Assembly: GCA_904420185.1 (NCBI GenBank)
Contig: CAJFUJ010000059.1
Coordinates: forward strand, 1 to 64,000
DNA: 64,000 bases
Direction of reading: 5' to 3'
Origin: an uncultured Butyricicoccus sp.
GTDB lineage: Bacteria; Bacillota; Clostridia; Oscillospirales; Butyricicoccaceae
Position 1 is the stretch's first letter; every line of letters begins with the position of its first letter. Under the pieces are notes generated by a model. That model ran no database searches. It was given only the letters and a program-made list of their open reading frames with translations, and had not been told where the DNA came from. A program made the position numbers and the translations under genes. This document shows, one piece after another, positions 26,107 to 35,378 of this stretch.

Positions 26107-27009
26107 TTAAACGTCGAGTTTGGGCGTGTCGGGCCGGCACAGCAGCCCGAGCGCCGCCACGGTCAGCGCGATGCCCAACAGGGACAGCACGGTGGGGACT
26201 TCCAAATACAAGACCAGGCCGGTCAGCATGGCGGCCACCGTTTCGCTGCCGCCCGCCAGGATGGAGGCTTTTCCGGCTTCTAGATAGTAAAACCCCAAGT
26301 TGTAGAAGATATAGGGCAGCACCGAGGTACAGGCTGCGTTGATCAATAGAAAGGATGTGTTCCATGCAGGCGCAGCCTGGACAAACATGGACACCATGTT
26401 CCAGTCGGTGAAGGGCAGCAGCGCCAATGCGTAGACCAATAGGCTGTAAAACGTGATGGTAAGCGCTGGATACCCACGTTTGGTGGCGACTTTGGCGAAG
26501 ATGCTGTATAGCGCATAGAACAACCCGGATAGGACGCCAAACACAATGCCAAGGCTGCTCCAGCGCATGGAAGTGGCCTGCTCTAGCACACCGCTGACCA
26601 GCACACAACCCACCAGCGCCAGCCCCACGCAGCCCAGCTTACGGCGGGTGATTTTTTCGCCGAAAAAAACCGCCGCTAAAAAGATCACAAATACCGGAGA
26701 TAGGCTGAGCAGCACGGCTGCTAGTGACAGCGTCAACCCATTGATGGCCTCGTTATAGCAGAGATTGAGACCAAGCATCCCAAAAAGGCCGCTTGCGGCA
26801 AAAATCCAGAAATCACGGGGCCGAATCTTGAGCAGCGACCGGTTACATATCGCCAGCCCGACCCCCAGCAATGCAACGGCTAGCAACGCACGTGTGGACA
26901 AAATCGTTCGGTTGTCCATACCAAAATCGGTTAGCGTACGCACAAAAGCGCCTGACACGCCAAATAAAGCGCCCGACAGGAGGGGAAAAACCACAGCAAA
27001 CCATTTCAT
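26107..27009 (-). CDS. EamA/DMT-family transporter
   Basis: A 300-aa protein with ten hydrophobic helices forming two EamA repeats (about residues 5-140 and 150-290), the usual layout of drug/metabolite exporters. The ATG overlaps the stop of the MarR gene (ATGA), so the two are co-translated. Amino acids, nucleosides or drugs are possible substrates; none is indicated by sequence. The MarR partner suggests induction by the exported compound. Confidence 0.9.
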   Translation of the reverse strand: MKWFAVVFPLLSGALFGVSGAFVRTLTDFGMDNRTILSTRALLAVALLGVGLAICNRSLLKIRPRDFWIFAASGLFGMLGLNLCYNEAINGLTLSLAAVLLSLSPVFVIFLAAVFFGEKITRRKLGCVGLALVGCVLVSGVLEQATSMRWSSLGIVFGVLSGLFYALYSIFAKVATKRGYPALTITFYSLLVYALALLPFTDWNMVSMFVQAAPAWNTSFLLINAACTSVLPYIFYNLGFYYLEAGKASILAGGSETVAAMLTGLVLYLEVPTVLSLLGIALTVAALGLLCRPDTPKLDV

Positions 27010-27473
27010 GATTCGCTGTCCTCCTGTTCGCAGCGGTCGATCTCTTGCTGAAGAAAGGCATTATATTGCCGCAGGAAATCCTCGACCTTGCGCAGCCGCT
27101 TGTGCGAAAATTGGTGCAAAAACGCCCGCTCCCGCGCGATACGCTGGTCTCGTTCCCACTGGATCTCACGGCATAGGTTCAGCCCGGATGGCGTGTAGCG
27201 AAATAGCAACTTTTGCCGGTTTCCGGCGAGCGCGTAGGTGGTGAGCAGTTCTTTTTCGATCAGCTTTTTGGTGATTTTGCTGACAGCGCCCTTGGTCAGT
27301 TGCAATTGTTGCGCAAGCGCGGTGACCGTGGGTTCGTGCAGTGTGTCCACCGCTTCGAGCACGTGAAGCTCGGAAATACTATAGGACCGCAGGGGGACAC
27401 CTGCTGTGTATTGCCGGAGTTGCTCTTCTTTTTCTGCAAATTCTTTTAGCTGTTTACGCACCGCTTCCCGCAT
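27006..27473 (-). CDS. MarR-family regulator
   Basis: A 155-aa winged-helix regulator with SISELHVLEAV, the recognition region VTALAQQLQLTKGAVSKITKKLIEKELL and a wing NRQKLLFRYTPSG. N- and C-terminal helices would form the dimer. It is the first gene of a two-gene operon with the DMT transporter and has a strong promoter. It probably represses this operon and is released by a small phenolic or drug-like ligand, by family analogy. Confidence 0.9.
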   Translation of the reverse strand: MREAVRKQLKEFAEKEEQLRQYTAGVPLRSYSISELHVLEAVDTLHEPTVTALAQQLQLTKGAVSKITKKLIEKELLTTYALAGNRQKLLFRYTPSGLNLCREIQWERDQRIARERAFLHQFSHKRLRKVEDFLRQYNAFLQQEIDRCEQEDSES

Positions 27474-27508
27474 AGAAAGCGCCCCCTTTTTTCGTATCTA
27501 TGGAAACC

Positions 27509-27537
27509 AGTATAGTCCATCCGCCCTTTTTCGTCAA
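27509..27537 (-). promoter_or_regulatory. Promoter of the marR-DMT operon
   Basis: Minus-strand TTGACG (27532-27537), 17-bp spacer, TATACT (27509-27514), about 35 bp before the marR start. Confidence 0.7.
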
Positions 27538-27646
27538 TCGGTTTTCGGAACAAAAACAGGGACAAAACGCGGTATTTGCACATTCGAAAGTGGGAAAAGA
27601 TGGATTGCCAAGCGCGTATCTCTTGTAATGGTCGAGCGCAGCAGAT

Positions 27647-28177
27647 TCAGGGGCAAACCGCCTTCTGATGGAATTGGGTTTCTGCTTGCTTTGGGTCTTG
27701 CACCAGCTCAATTGCTTCCTTGCCGCTTAGGTGGTCGATGGATAGTTCGAGCACACATAGAGGCGTCCACTCCCGCTCAATGGTGCGGGTACGGTGTTCG
27801 GCGGAATCGCCGGGCGCATATTTTTGAGCCAGCAGCTCGATTGCCGCTCGCTTGCGTGCAGCATCCTCAACGACACGCAGCCTGCCAAAGACAATCACAC
27901 TCCGAAAATAGGAGGTATATTCTTCGGGGACAACTTGATCTTGATCGATGATACAAAAAGAGGCCTTTGGATTGCGCCGGATTGCGTCCAGCTTGTGGCC
28001 TGTCTTGGCGCAGTGGAAATAGATTTGTTCGCCGTCATACACATAGCTCAACGGCACAGCATATGGATAGCCGTCCATTCCGTCTAGGGCCAGTACACCG
28101 GATGTCCCACGGCGCAGCACGCCGGCGCAATCGGCAGGTGAAAGCGCCTGCCTCGTTCTTCTCATTTCTCGAAACAT
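27647..28177 (-). CDS. Pyridoxamine-5'-phosphate-oxidase-like flavoprotein (NimA-like)
   Basis: A 176-aa split-barrel protein. Residues GVLALDGMDGYPYAVPLSYVYDGEQIYFHCAKTGHKLDAI contain the YPxxxP and FHxAxxGxK features of the 5-nitroimidazole-resistance/PNPOx-like group that binds FMN or heme. Other members reduce small electrophiles. AAAGGAG precedes ATG 28177 by about 9 nt. It stands alone, and resistance to nitroimidazoles is only one possible function. Confidence 0.82.
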   Translation of the reverse strand: MFREMRRTRQALSPADCAGVLRRGTSGVLALDGMDGYPYAVPLSYVYDGEQIYFHCAKTGHKLDAIRRNPKASFCIIDQDQVVPEEYTSYFRSVIVFGRLRVVEDAARKRAAIELLAQKYAPGDSAEHRTRTIEREWTPLCVLELSIDHLSGKEAIELVQDPKQAETQFHQKAVCP

Positions 28178-28335
28178 TTACAGAGCTCCTTTGATACGCC
28201 CCTCACCGGTGGGGGCCGCTGTTTGATCACATATAGGATGCCCAACAGAGCACAGGGCGTGCTGCCAGACACGGTTTCAGTATAGCCCGGCAGCCACGCC
28301 TTGTCAACGGACACATGGGTCGGGTGTCTGGCAAC

Positions 28336-28364
28336 AAAAAGAGCGCCCCAGCGGGCGCCCTTTT
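28336..28364 (-). terminator. Terminator of the iol-like operon
   Basis: Read on the minus strand GGGCGCCC-GCTG-GGGCGCTC is followed by TTTTT, about 75 bp after the last gene of the operon. Confidence 0.75.
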
Positions 28365-28437
28365 CGTATGAAATCCCCGGGGCTGACGAAGCGCCCGGAA
28401 TGGGTAAAGAGAGAGGATCAGTTGAAATGGTATGTGC

Positions 28438-29460
28438 TTAATTGAGAATTTCGCTGAGCTTGACCGGACGCCCCTCCTGGAAGGACTTGGCCGCTGCCTT
28501 GGCGATGGCGACCGGCATCAAGCCGTCCTTTGCGCCGACCGGCACAGCGGTGTCGTGGAGGATGGCGTCGGTGAAATCCTTGGCTTCCTGGATGAACGCA
28601 TTGTTGTAGCGCTCGAGGAAGAACCAGGTGGGTTTGGAAATCTCGACGCCCTCCCGGGTGGAAATCATGGCTTGGTCGTCCAGGTCGTTCGATACCTGTA
28701 CACAGCCCTTGTCGCAGTGCACTTCAGTGCGCTGGTCGTAGCCGTAGTGGGAAGCGCGGCTGTTGTCGATCACACCCAGCGCGCCGTTTTCAAACTTGAG
28801 CATAATGATGGCCGTATCTACATCGCCGTATTTGTCGTAGCCCTCGCCCGACAGCGCCGCGCCATAGGCGCATACTTCGGTGACTTCGGAGCCGGACAGA
28901 TAGCGGACCATGTCAAAATCGTGGATGGTCATGTCCAGGAAAATGCCGCCCGAGGTCTCGATGTAGCTCATCGGCTGGTGGTCGGGGTCGCGGGAGCATA
29001 CCTTAACGAGATGCGGCGCACCCAGCCGGCCGGAAGCGACAACGTCATGCACCTTTTTGTGGTTGTGGTCAAAGCGGCGAACAAAACCAACCTGGAGCTT
29101 AACGCCTGCTTTTTCGGTTGCGGCAATGGCTTCGCGGATCTTGTCGAGGTCGGTGTGGATGGGCTTTTCGCAGAAGACGTGTTTGCCAGCCTCGGCGGCG
29201 CGGCGGATCATCTCAGCGTGTGCGTCGGTCGAAGTGCAGACAAAGACTGCGTCGATCTCCGGGTTGGAAAAGATGTCCTGCGGCTCCTTGGAATAGTTTA
29301 CAATGCCCAGCCCCTGCAGAAAAGCGATGGTGTCATCGTTCAGGAAGGGGTCGGCAACTGCTACGACTTCTGCGGCCGGGACCGACTGGACCAGGTTGGT
29401 GATGTGCAGGCGGCCAATGCGGCCAGCGCCGAGCACACCAATTTTTACTTTGTTCGCCAT
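28438..29460 (-). CDS. Gfo/Idh/MocA oxidoreductase, inositol 2-dehydrogenase-like
   Basis: A 340-aa NAD(P)-dependent sugar or cyclitol dehydrogenase. The Rossmann motif is GVLGAGRIGRLH, the catalytic EKP lies in CEKPIHTD, and the MocA C-domain contains GGIFLDMTIHDFDM with the conserved Asp/His pair. It is closest in style to IolG. Together with a TIM-barrel isomerase and a sugar:cation symporter it should oxidise an imported polyol or sugar such as inositol. TAAAAGGAGAG precedes the ATG. Confidence 0.88.
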   Translation of the reverse strand: MANKVKIGVLGAGRIGRLHITNLVQSVPAAEVVAVADPFLNDDTIAFLQGLGIVNYSKEPQDIFSNPEIDAVFVCTSTDAHAEMIRRAAEAGKHVFCEKPIHTDLDKIREAIAATEKAGVKLQVGFVRRFDHNHKKVHDVVASGRLGAPHLVKVCSRDPDHQPMSYIETSGGIFLDMTIHDFDMVRYLSGSEVTEVCAYGAALSGEGYDKYGDVDTAIIMLKFENGALGVIDNSRASHYGYDQRTEVHCDKGCVQVSNDLDDQAMISTREGVEISKPTWFFLERYNNAFIQEAKDFTDAILHDTAVPVGAKDGLMPVAIAKAAAKSFQEGRPVKLSEILN

Positions 29461-29482
29461 GGGATTTTCTCTCCTTTTAAAA

Positions 29483-30316
29483 TTATTTCAAAAACGGTGC
29501 GCAGCATTCTGCGCCCATTTGAATGACTTGCTCTGCGTCCATATCCCAGTATTCCGGACGGAACAGCTCCAGGCAAGCCGGGCCATCGTATCCAACGTCC
29601 ATGACCGCGCGGCTGATCTCGGCAACCGGGATGCAGCCCTTGCCAGGCATGATGCGGTGGCAGTGGTCCAGAATGCCAAGCGGCAGATCTTCACAATCGT
29701 TGATGTGATAGACAAACAGCTTGTCCTTCGGGATTTTGCGGATATAATCCACATCCGCGCACTTATCGTGCATATAGAAGTTGATACAGTCAACCGTCAG
29801 GCCCACACTCTTGCGGTTCACCGCCTGGACGATTTCCAGCGCCTGGCGCACCGAGTTGCAGCACCAGCGGCGGTCGCCGATGGGCTCGAACGAACAGGAT
29901 ACGCCGTAGGGCTCAGCGATGTCGGCCAGCTTGTTGAGCACCTCGACCGAATCTTCAAAGACCTCTTTTTCGTTTTTGGTACAGATCTCTTGGGTCATGG
30001 TCGGTACGACAATCATGTAAGGGTTGCCGATGGCCTGAGCGGTTTCGCAGCCGAATTTGAACAGGTCAACCAGCTTATCCCACTGGGCTGGGGTGTTGAA
30101 ATTGATGTCTTCAATGGAGTTGAAGGCAAAGGGCTTGAGATGGCTGTTGGCAAAGAACGACTGCAGATCACCGATGGTATGGGTCTGGAAGTACGCCTTG
30201 AGCATATCCAGCCGCAGCTCAATATAGTCGTAGCCGTACTTTTCGCACAGTTCCAGGTCCTTTTCAACCGTGGAATTCTCCTTGCAGGTCGCTTCGTTGA
30301 AGCCGAGTTTTAACAT
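29483..30316 (-). CDS. Sugar isomerase/epimerase, IolH/IolI-like TIM barrel
   Basis: A 277-aa xylose-isomerase-like TIM barrel. Metal-binding positions are seen in SFEPIG, TVDCINFY, YHINDCEDLP and ACLELFRPEYW. Such proteins act on keto-inositols or ketose sugars (IolH, IolI, IolE, tagatose epimerase). GCAAGGAGG precedes the ATG. It lies 22 bp before the dehydrogenase gene and supports an inositol-like pathway, though the exact substrate is open. Confidence 0.85.
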   Translation of the reverse strand: MLKLGFNEATCKENSTVEKDLELCEKYGYDYIELRLDMLKAYFQTHTIGDLQSFFANSHLKPFAFNSIEDINFNTPAQWDKLVDLFKFGCETAQAIGNPYMIVVPTMTQEICTKNEKEVFEDSVEVLNKLADIAEPYGVSCSFEPIGDRRWCCNSVRQALEIVQAVNRKSVGLTVDCINFYMHDKCADVDYIRKIPKDKLFVYHINDCEDLPLGILDHCHRIMPGKGCIPVAEISRAVMDVGYDGPACLELFRPEYWDMDAEQVIQMGAECCAPFLK

Positions 30317-30346
30317 AGTGGTGTCCTCCTTGCTTTTCTTCTGGGA

Positions 30347-31774
30347 TTACATCTCGCCGCGCGCTTCTCGGGCGGTAAGGTCACTCATAATTATATCATA
30401 ATGCTTGTCTAATTTGTAGAAGAGAAGCACCACAATCGCCACTGCCCAAATGATCAGGGGGCCGTAGAGATAGATGTTCTGGATCATTTGCAGCGCGCTG
30501 CCCGGCTGGGTGATCTGCCCGGCCACATCCACACCGTCGATTGAGCTCATATAGCCGCTGGCGTCGAGCAGCTTTGTAATAATGGCACTGGTGACGCCGG
30601 TGCCGATTTTAAAGCCCAGGCTGCCGCCGCCGAAGATCAGCGCCTCCTGGCGGATGTGGGTCTTCCACTGGCCATATTCGACAACCTGCCCCAACATGCC
30701 AAAGACGACCGCGGTCAGCGGTGCTTCCCCTAAGGCGCGTACAATGCTGCTGATAAGAGCCAGAGAAAAGCTCTGCGGGTTGAGGATTAGGGTGGCGTGG
30801 GCGACGACGGCCAGGATACAACCCCACAGCGACAGGTCGCGTTTGGTAAAGCGGGTGAGCAATAGCGGGCAAAGCATGGCACCGGCGACAAGGGTGACCG
30901 CTTCAGCCAAATACAATACACTATACATCCAGGTGTCGTTGCCGAACAGGTATTTGCAGTAATAGGGCAGGTCGGTGCCAACCAGGGTGCCGTGTACGCA
31001 GGTAACCGTCCACAGCAGCAAAACCGCCCAGAAATACCGGTTGGTCACAAGTGCCTTGATATTTTTGCCGAGCGGGATATGGGCCTTAGCAGCAGCCTCG
31101 ATCGCTACCCGCTCCTTGCAACGGACAAAGCAAATAATCAGCATAATAAATGCGATGGATGACCACATGAGCATGGCTTTGGCCCACGCTTCCTTGGTAT
31201 CGCCGAACAGCTTGACCACCGGCATGGTCAGCGTCACCGAAATAATACGGCCGATGGGCGCCATCGACATGCGGAAGACCGACAGCAGGTCGCGTTCGCG
31301 CGCTGAGCGGGTCATCATGGTGGACATTGTGCCGTAGGGCACGTTGATGGCCGTATAGAATACAGTGGTTGTCAAGTTGTAAGTAATGAAAATATACCAA
31401 AATTGCAGGGTTTCCGAGGTCTGGGGTACGGTGAACAACGCAACTGCGGAGACGCAGTAAGGAATGCTCATCCATAAGATCCAAGGCCGGGTTTTTCCCC
31501 ATTTTGAATTGGTGCGATTTACAATAAAGCCCATGATGACGTCTGAAGTGCCATCAAAAATGCGTGAGATTAGCATGACCAAGCCGACGGTTGCGACCGA
31601 TATGCCTGCGTAGTCGGTATAAAACAGGGTCAGCAGCGTGCTGATCATGCCAAAGACAATGTTACATGCCGTATCACCGCAGCCATAAGCCAGCCGTTCG
31701 CCGAGGCGTAATTTTCCATCGGCAGACGCACCGCTATTTTTCGCAGTCAACGGATGCTTCTTCCCAGTTCCCAC
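30347..31774 (-). CDS. GPH-family sugar:cation symporter
   Basis: A 475-aa, twelve-helix transporter of the glycoside-pentoside-hexuronide family. It shows the MelB-type sequences RLAYGCGDTACNIVFGM near helix I, FDGTSDVIMGFIVNRTNSKWGKTRPWILW between helices II and III, and PYGTMSTMMT. GTG 31774 is 7 nt after GGAGGG. It is the first gene of the three-gene catabolic operon and presumably imports the polyol or sugar used by the two enzymes downstream. Confidence 0.92.
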   Translation of the reverse strand: MGTGKKHPLTAKNSGASADGKLRLGERLAYGCGDTACNIVFGMISTLLTLFYTDYAGISVATVGLVMLISRIFDGTSDVIMGFIVNRTNSKWGKTRPWILWMSIPYCVSAVALFTVPQTSETLQFWYIFITYNLTTTVFYTAINVPYGTMSTMMTRSARERDLLSVFRMSMAPIGRIISVTLTMPVVKLFGDTKEAWAKAMLMWSSIAFIMLIICFVRCKERVAIEAAAKAHIPLGKNIKALVTNRYFWAVLLLWTVTCVHGTLVGTDLPYYCKYLFGNDTWMYSVLYLAEAVTLVAGAMLCPLLLTRFTKRDLSLWGCILAVVAHATLILNPQSFSLALISSIVRALGEAPLTAVVFGMLGQVVEYGQWKTHIRQEALIFGGGSLGFKIGTGVTSAIITKLLDASGYMSSIDGVDVAGQITQPGSALQMIQNIYLYGPLIIWAVAIVVLLFYKLDKHYDIIMSDLTAREARGEM

Positions 31775-32354
31775 AAGTGTTCCCTCCGGTTATTGTGATA
31801 GAAATAATTAGGCGTTAACGCCGTTTTTTTAATCGCAAGGCCCTTTGACAAGAGTATAGTATAACGACATGACAAAAAATTACCTTATATTTATTGCGAT
31901 ATTTTTAAACAAATCATCATAGAATTATGTGAAATATAAAAGATTGATAAAAAAATAACGAAACAAAACGGGTGAAACTATCCAATAAAATGCGAATAAT
32001 CAGGTATATAAAGCGCGAATAATTGGAATTCCAATCTTTATATTGGGTAATATGCATAAAGATATAGGTATATATTTATGCAAAACGTGCAGTAGCAATT
32101 TTCTTAGAATCTTCCGACCGAGAAATTTACAAGACATTCAGAATTTAATTTTATAAAAGTATCTATATATTATTGCTTAAAATAAGCTGTGGATTGTGCC
32201 AAGCGCAAGAAAAAATAGCATCTAACATTTTCCTTGCATTTTGCCGAGAGAAATGTTATTTTTTAAGGAGAAAACCAGGCGGGTAACCGCAATTTTCATA
32301 AGGTGGGCCTTTGGCGCGCGATAGGCGCGGCGGACAGTAACAGGAGGAAAGCGT
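31775..32354. promoter_or_regulatory. AT-rich divergent control region with palindromes
   Basis: No gene is present in these 580 bp, which are much richer in A+T than the surroundings. Perfect palindromes are GGCGTTAACGCC (31811-31822, close to the symporter start), ATTGGAATTCCAAT (32022-32035) and TGCATAAA...TTTATGCA (32053-32060 with 32075-32082). GCGAATAAT is repeated directly at about 31993 and 32016. These are candidate sites for the AraC regulator, a second repressor or catabolite control. Individual promoters could not be assigned with confidence. Confidence 0.5.
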
Positions 32355-33215
32355 ATGATTCATATGCACGCGGTTCCGGCATTTTTTTCACCAGCGCACT
32401 TGGCTGATATGCCTAAAATGGAGTATTTAACCAATTCTGAGGTGGATCAAAGTGGAAAATACCGCGCCATCCACAGCCACGATGACATAGTAGAGATCAG
32501 CTTGGTCTGTACAGGACAGGGAATCCACAATATTGGCGGGCAGGAATTTCAAAGCAAACCCGGGGACTTGGTGCTTTATAATGCCGGGATTTTACATCAA
32601 GATCTGGCGGCTGGCGCCCAGTCGTTGCGCTTTTTTTGCTGCGGTGTGTCCGGCGTGCAGCTAGATGGCCTGCCGCCTGGTTGTATTGTCTCCGGACAGG
32701 CTGGGTATCAAATGGCTAGCGGGCGGTACTTCCCTTTTTTGCAGAGTGGTTTTGAAAACGTTGAGCACGCGCTGATTGAGAAAAACCCCTATGCTGCCGG
32801 TCTAGCGCAGGGCTTTTTGCAGGCGCTGATTTCGATTGTACGGGCTCTGGATAGCCTCACCCGTGCGGATGACGCGTTGCCGGCGCCACAGCCCTCGCTG
32901 GCAGAACAAATCCGCCAATATATCGATCGACACTATACCCAGAACGTTTCGCTGGAAGAACTGGCCAGCCTCTTTCACGTCAGCCGGTTCCATGTTACGC
33001 ACGCTTTCACCAAGGCATTTGGGGTTTCTCCCATCCAATACCGCACGCGCCGCCGTATCGGGGAGGCCCAATCGCTGCTCACCAGCTCGGATTACAGTAT
33101 TACATACATTGCAGGTGCGGTCGGCTATGACGATCCCAACCGCTTTAGCCAGGTGTTTACCAAGGTGGTTGGGATGCCGCCTAGCCGTTACCGCGACTTG
33201 AGTGTGCGCTCTTAA
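32355..33215 (+). CDS. AraC-family activator of the divergent sugar operon
   Basis: A 286-aa regulator with an N-terminal cupin ligand domain (IHSHDDIVEISLVCTGQGIH, PGDLVLYNAGILHQD) and two C-terminal AraC helix-turn-helix units (NVSLEELASLFHVSRFHVTHAFTKAFG and SDYSITYIAGAVGYDDPNRFSQVFTKVVG). AGGAGG precedes the ATG. It is transcribed away from the symporter operon, the usual geometry of a substrate-responsive activator. The inducer is probably the imported sugar or polyol. Confidence 0.92.
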   Translation: MIHMHAVPAFFSPAHLADMPKMEYLTNSEVDQSGKYRAIHSHDDIVEISLVCTGQGIHNIGGQEFQSKPGDLVLYNAGILHQDLAAGAQSLRFFCCGVSGVQLDGLPPGCIVSGQAGYQMASGRYFPFLQSGFENVEHALIEKNPYAAGLAQGFLQALISIVRALDSLTRADDALPAPQPSLAEQIRQYIDRHYTQNVSLEELASLFHVSRFHVTHAFTKAFGVSPIQYRTRRRIGEAQSLLTSSDYSITYIAGAVGYDDPNRFSQVFTKVVGMPPSRYRDLSVRS

Positions 33216-33218
33216 ACG

Positions 33219-33258
33219 AAAAAACCGGCGTCCGCTCCGCAAAGGAGGGACGCCGGTT
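33219..33258. terminator. Bidirectional terminator
   Basis: ACCGGCGTCC pairs with GGACGCCGGT; the T6 run lies on the minus-strand side, so it mainly serves the SLH gene. Confidence 0.85.
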
Positions 33259-33274
33259 GTCTGTTTTGGGGGGA

Positions 33275-35200
33275 TTAGCGCAACATTTCGCTGTGATTGA
33301 TTACTTGTTCGTTGTAGAGGAACAATACGTCTTTGCCCGCAAAATCGATGTATTCAGGCAAGAGCGAGCTGGTCATATAGCGGATGTCCACCAGTGTGAT
33401 GGTTTCATACTGCTCGACAAGCAGAGGCGCCAGGCTGCACGCAAAGGAATCGCGGAAAATAACCAGGTTTTTGCCGTTGTCCGCCAGAGGGTTGGTGATG
33501 GTCAGCAGGGGCGTAGGGCCGGACAGGAAAAGATCGTACGGTGAATCACTATCGAGCGCCGCAGGATCGTAAACTGTGGTAACGTCCGGTTTCTGATAGT
33601 TATCCACCGTGGCCGCGTCGATGGCTGCGTTGGTGAGGTAGTGGATGGTCTCAGACGGGAAATTGTCCTTGCCATAGCCATGCTGACCGGTGAAGTTGTC
33701 CACCGTGTGGGAAGTAAACGTGGACAGGTCGGCCGTAAAGCCCATGGCCTCTCCCAAGCGGTCGAGCACGCCTTGCAGGTTTTCTTGCTTCCAGTGTGGG
33801 TCGGTCTGGCAGTAATCGGTCAGCTCAAGTGCGCCGTTCAAATCGATGCGCTGGGCGCTTTGGATATTTTCTTGCAGCAAGCTGTCCATGGTCTGGTAGT
33901 CAAAGGGGGTGGCCAACCGATCGTTGACAAAGTAAGACTTGCTGGGGACAATCGCGTAATAGATCCCGTTGGCATCCTGCAAATATTCAGCCGCCAGGCT
34001 GTCCACCTTGTCAGCAAAGCGGGTGATGGAATCCGGGCGCAGTTCGCCGATCGAATCCATGTAGTAGCCGTCCACCTGCAGCAGGCCGTTTTCATCCGGC
34101 GTCAGCTGGGTGTCTTCAGAGGAATCGGGGTCCTCGGGGGTTTCCTCTTCGCTGGGAGGGTTGGGCTGATCGGGGGTCTCTGGTTCCTCGGGCTGGGTGC
34201 CTGCTTCGTCCAGGTCAAGCGCAAGGAAGCTGTCGGCAAACTGCTGGGACAGCTCACTGTCCATGGCCAGCAGGATCAGGTTGCCCTGATTGACAACCAC
34301 GACGTCTTCCGGGTCCACACCCACACAAATCCACTTGTTGGGATTGACCGAGGTACGGATGGTCTCCATCAGCGCCTCCACATCTACGCCGTCTTTCGCG
34401 CGCACCAAGCAGACCGAATGGGCGATGGCGCTAATCTGTGCTTCAGATGCCACAGCCTCCTGTACATCGTTGAGATTGGGCAAGCCGAGGTAATATTCGG
34501 CGGTGTCATCGGTGATGCGCAGGTTAGAAACAGCCGGCAATTCGGCATCCACGCCTGCGTAGACCTGGGCCATAATATCTTCTAGCGAACCGGGGAGGGT
34601 AACCACGTCCAGGCCGTCCAGCATCTGCACGCACTCGGCGCGGGTGATTTGAGCCAGCGGCCGCAGGGTACCATCCGGGTAGCCGCTGATGTAGGCGTTT
34701 TCGATAAAGCCGCCCACTGCGGAGACCGCGTAATCGGAAACCTGGCTGGCGTCGGTAAAGCCCCACTCGCTTACCGGGCTCTGTCCGGCGATTTGGAAAG
34801 CACGGGCGGCCATGGTCATGGCGTCCTGCCGGGTGATGTAGGCGCCCGGGCGGAACTGGGTGTCAGACGCGACAACGCCTTGGCCCAGCAGCTTCATAAC
34901 CGGGGCGTAATACCACTGGCCGGCGGTCACGTCGGCAAAGGGCGACTGCGCTGCGGGCTCCCCGTCGGGCAACACGCTGGCAAGCAGGGTGGCAAATTCG
35001 GCGCGGGTCATGGACTGGTTGGGGCGGAAGGTATCATCCGGATAGCCGCTGATCCGTCCAGCGTCCAGCCAGCGGTTGACAGTCTCCTCGGCCCAGTGGC
35101 CGGAAAGATCGCTCGCCGCCTGGGCGGGCAATGTGCCGCCCAACATAACCAGCGACAGCGCCAAGGCGGCTGGGCGGATCAAGTGATGTTTTCGGTACAT
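33275..35200 (-). CDS. SLH - DUF4358 - DHHW/SGNH-like surface protein
   Basis: A 641-aa exported protein. A signal peptide ends near AQA (residue 29). Three S-layer-homology repeats follow (about 31-82, 83-142, 143-205; ISGYPDDTFRPNQ and AYISGYPDGTLRP), then a DUF4358-like domain (about 210-335), an acidic Pro/Glu linker (about 335-375), and a DHHW-type domain (about 380-641) with IYYAIVPSKSYF, TDPHW and VIFRDSFACSL. The last domain belongs to the AlgX/AlgJ-like group tied to polysaccharide O-acetylation. AAAAGGAG precedes the ATG. No MBOAT acyltransferase is nearby. Confidence 0.82.
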   Translation of the reverse strand: MYRKHHLIRPAALALSLVMLGGTLPAQAASDLSGHWAEETVNRWLDAGRISGYPDDTFRPNQSMTRAEFATLLASVLPDGEPAAQSPFADVTAGQWYYAPVMKLLGQGVVASDTQFRPGAYITRQDAMTMAARAFQIAGQSPVSEWGFTDASQVSDYAVSAVGGFIENAYISGYPDGTLRPLAQITRAECVQMLDGLDVVTLPGSLEDIMAQVYAGVDAELPAVSNLRITDDTAEYYLGLPNLNDVQEAVASEAQISAIAHSVCLVRAKDGVDVEALMETIRTSVNPNKWICVGVDPEDVVVVNQGNLILLAMDSELSQQFADSFLALDLDEAGTQPEEPETPDQPNPPSEEETPEDPDSSEDTQLTPDENGLLQVDGYYMDSIGELRPDSITRFADKVDSLAAEYLQDANGIYYAIVPSKSYFVNDRLATPFDYQTMDSLLQENIQSAQRIDLNGALELTDYCQTDPHWKQENLQGVLDRLGEAMGFTADLSTFTSHTVDNFTGQHGYGKDNFPSETIHYLTNAAIDAATVDNYQKPDVTTVYDPAALDSDSPYDLFLSGPTPLLTITNPLADNGKNLVIFRDSFACSLAPLLVEQYETITLVDIRYMTSSLLPEYIDFAGKDVLFLYNEQVINHSEMLR

Positions 35201-35378
35201 AAAACAATTCTCCTTTTCTCATTTTAAGGGGTTTGCCTGTTTAGACGGAGTGCCGCCGCAAAAGTTCCCAGGAAAACAAAAAATGCGGCTAGAATTTTTA
35301 CCCGGGAATGGTATCAAACCCAGGCGCGCTGTGCTACAATAAAGGCTGTATGGCATAAAAGAAAAAGGAGGAAGTGGT

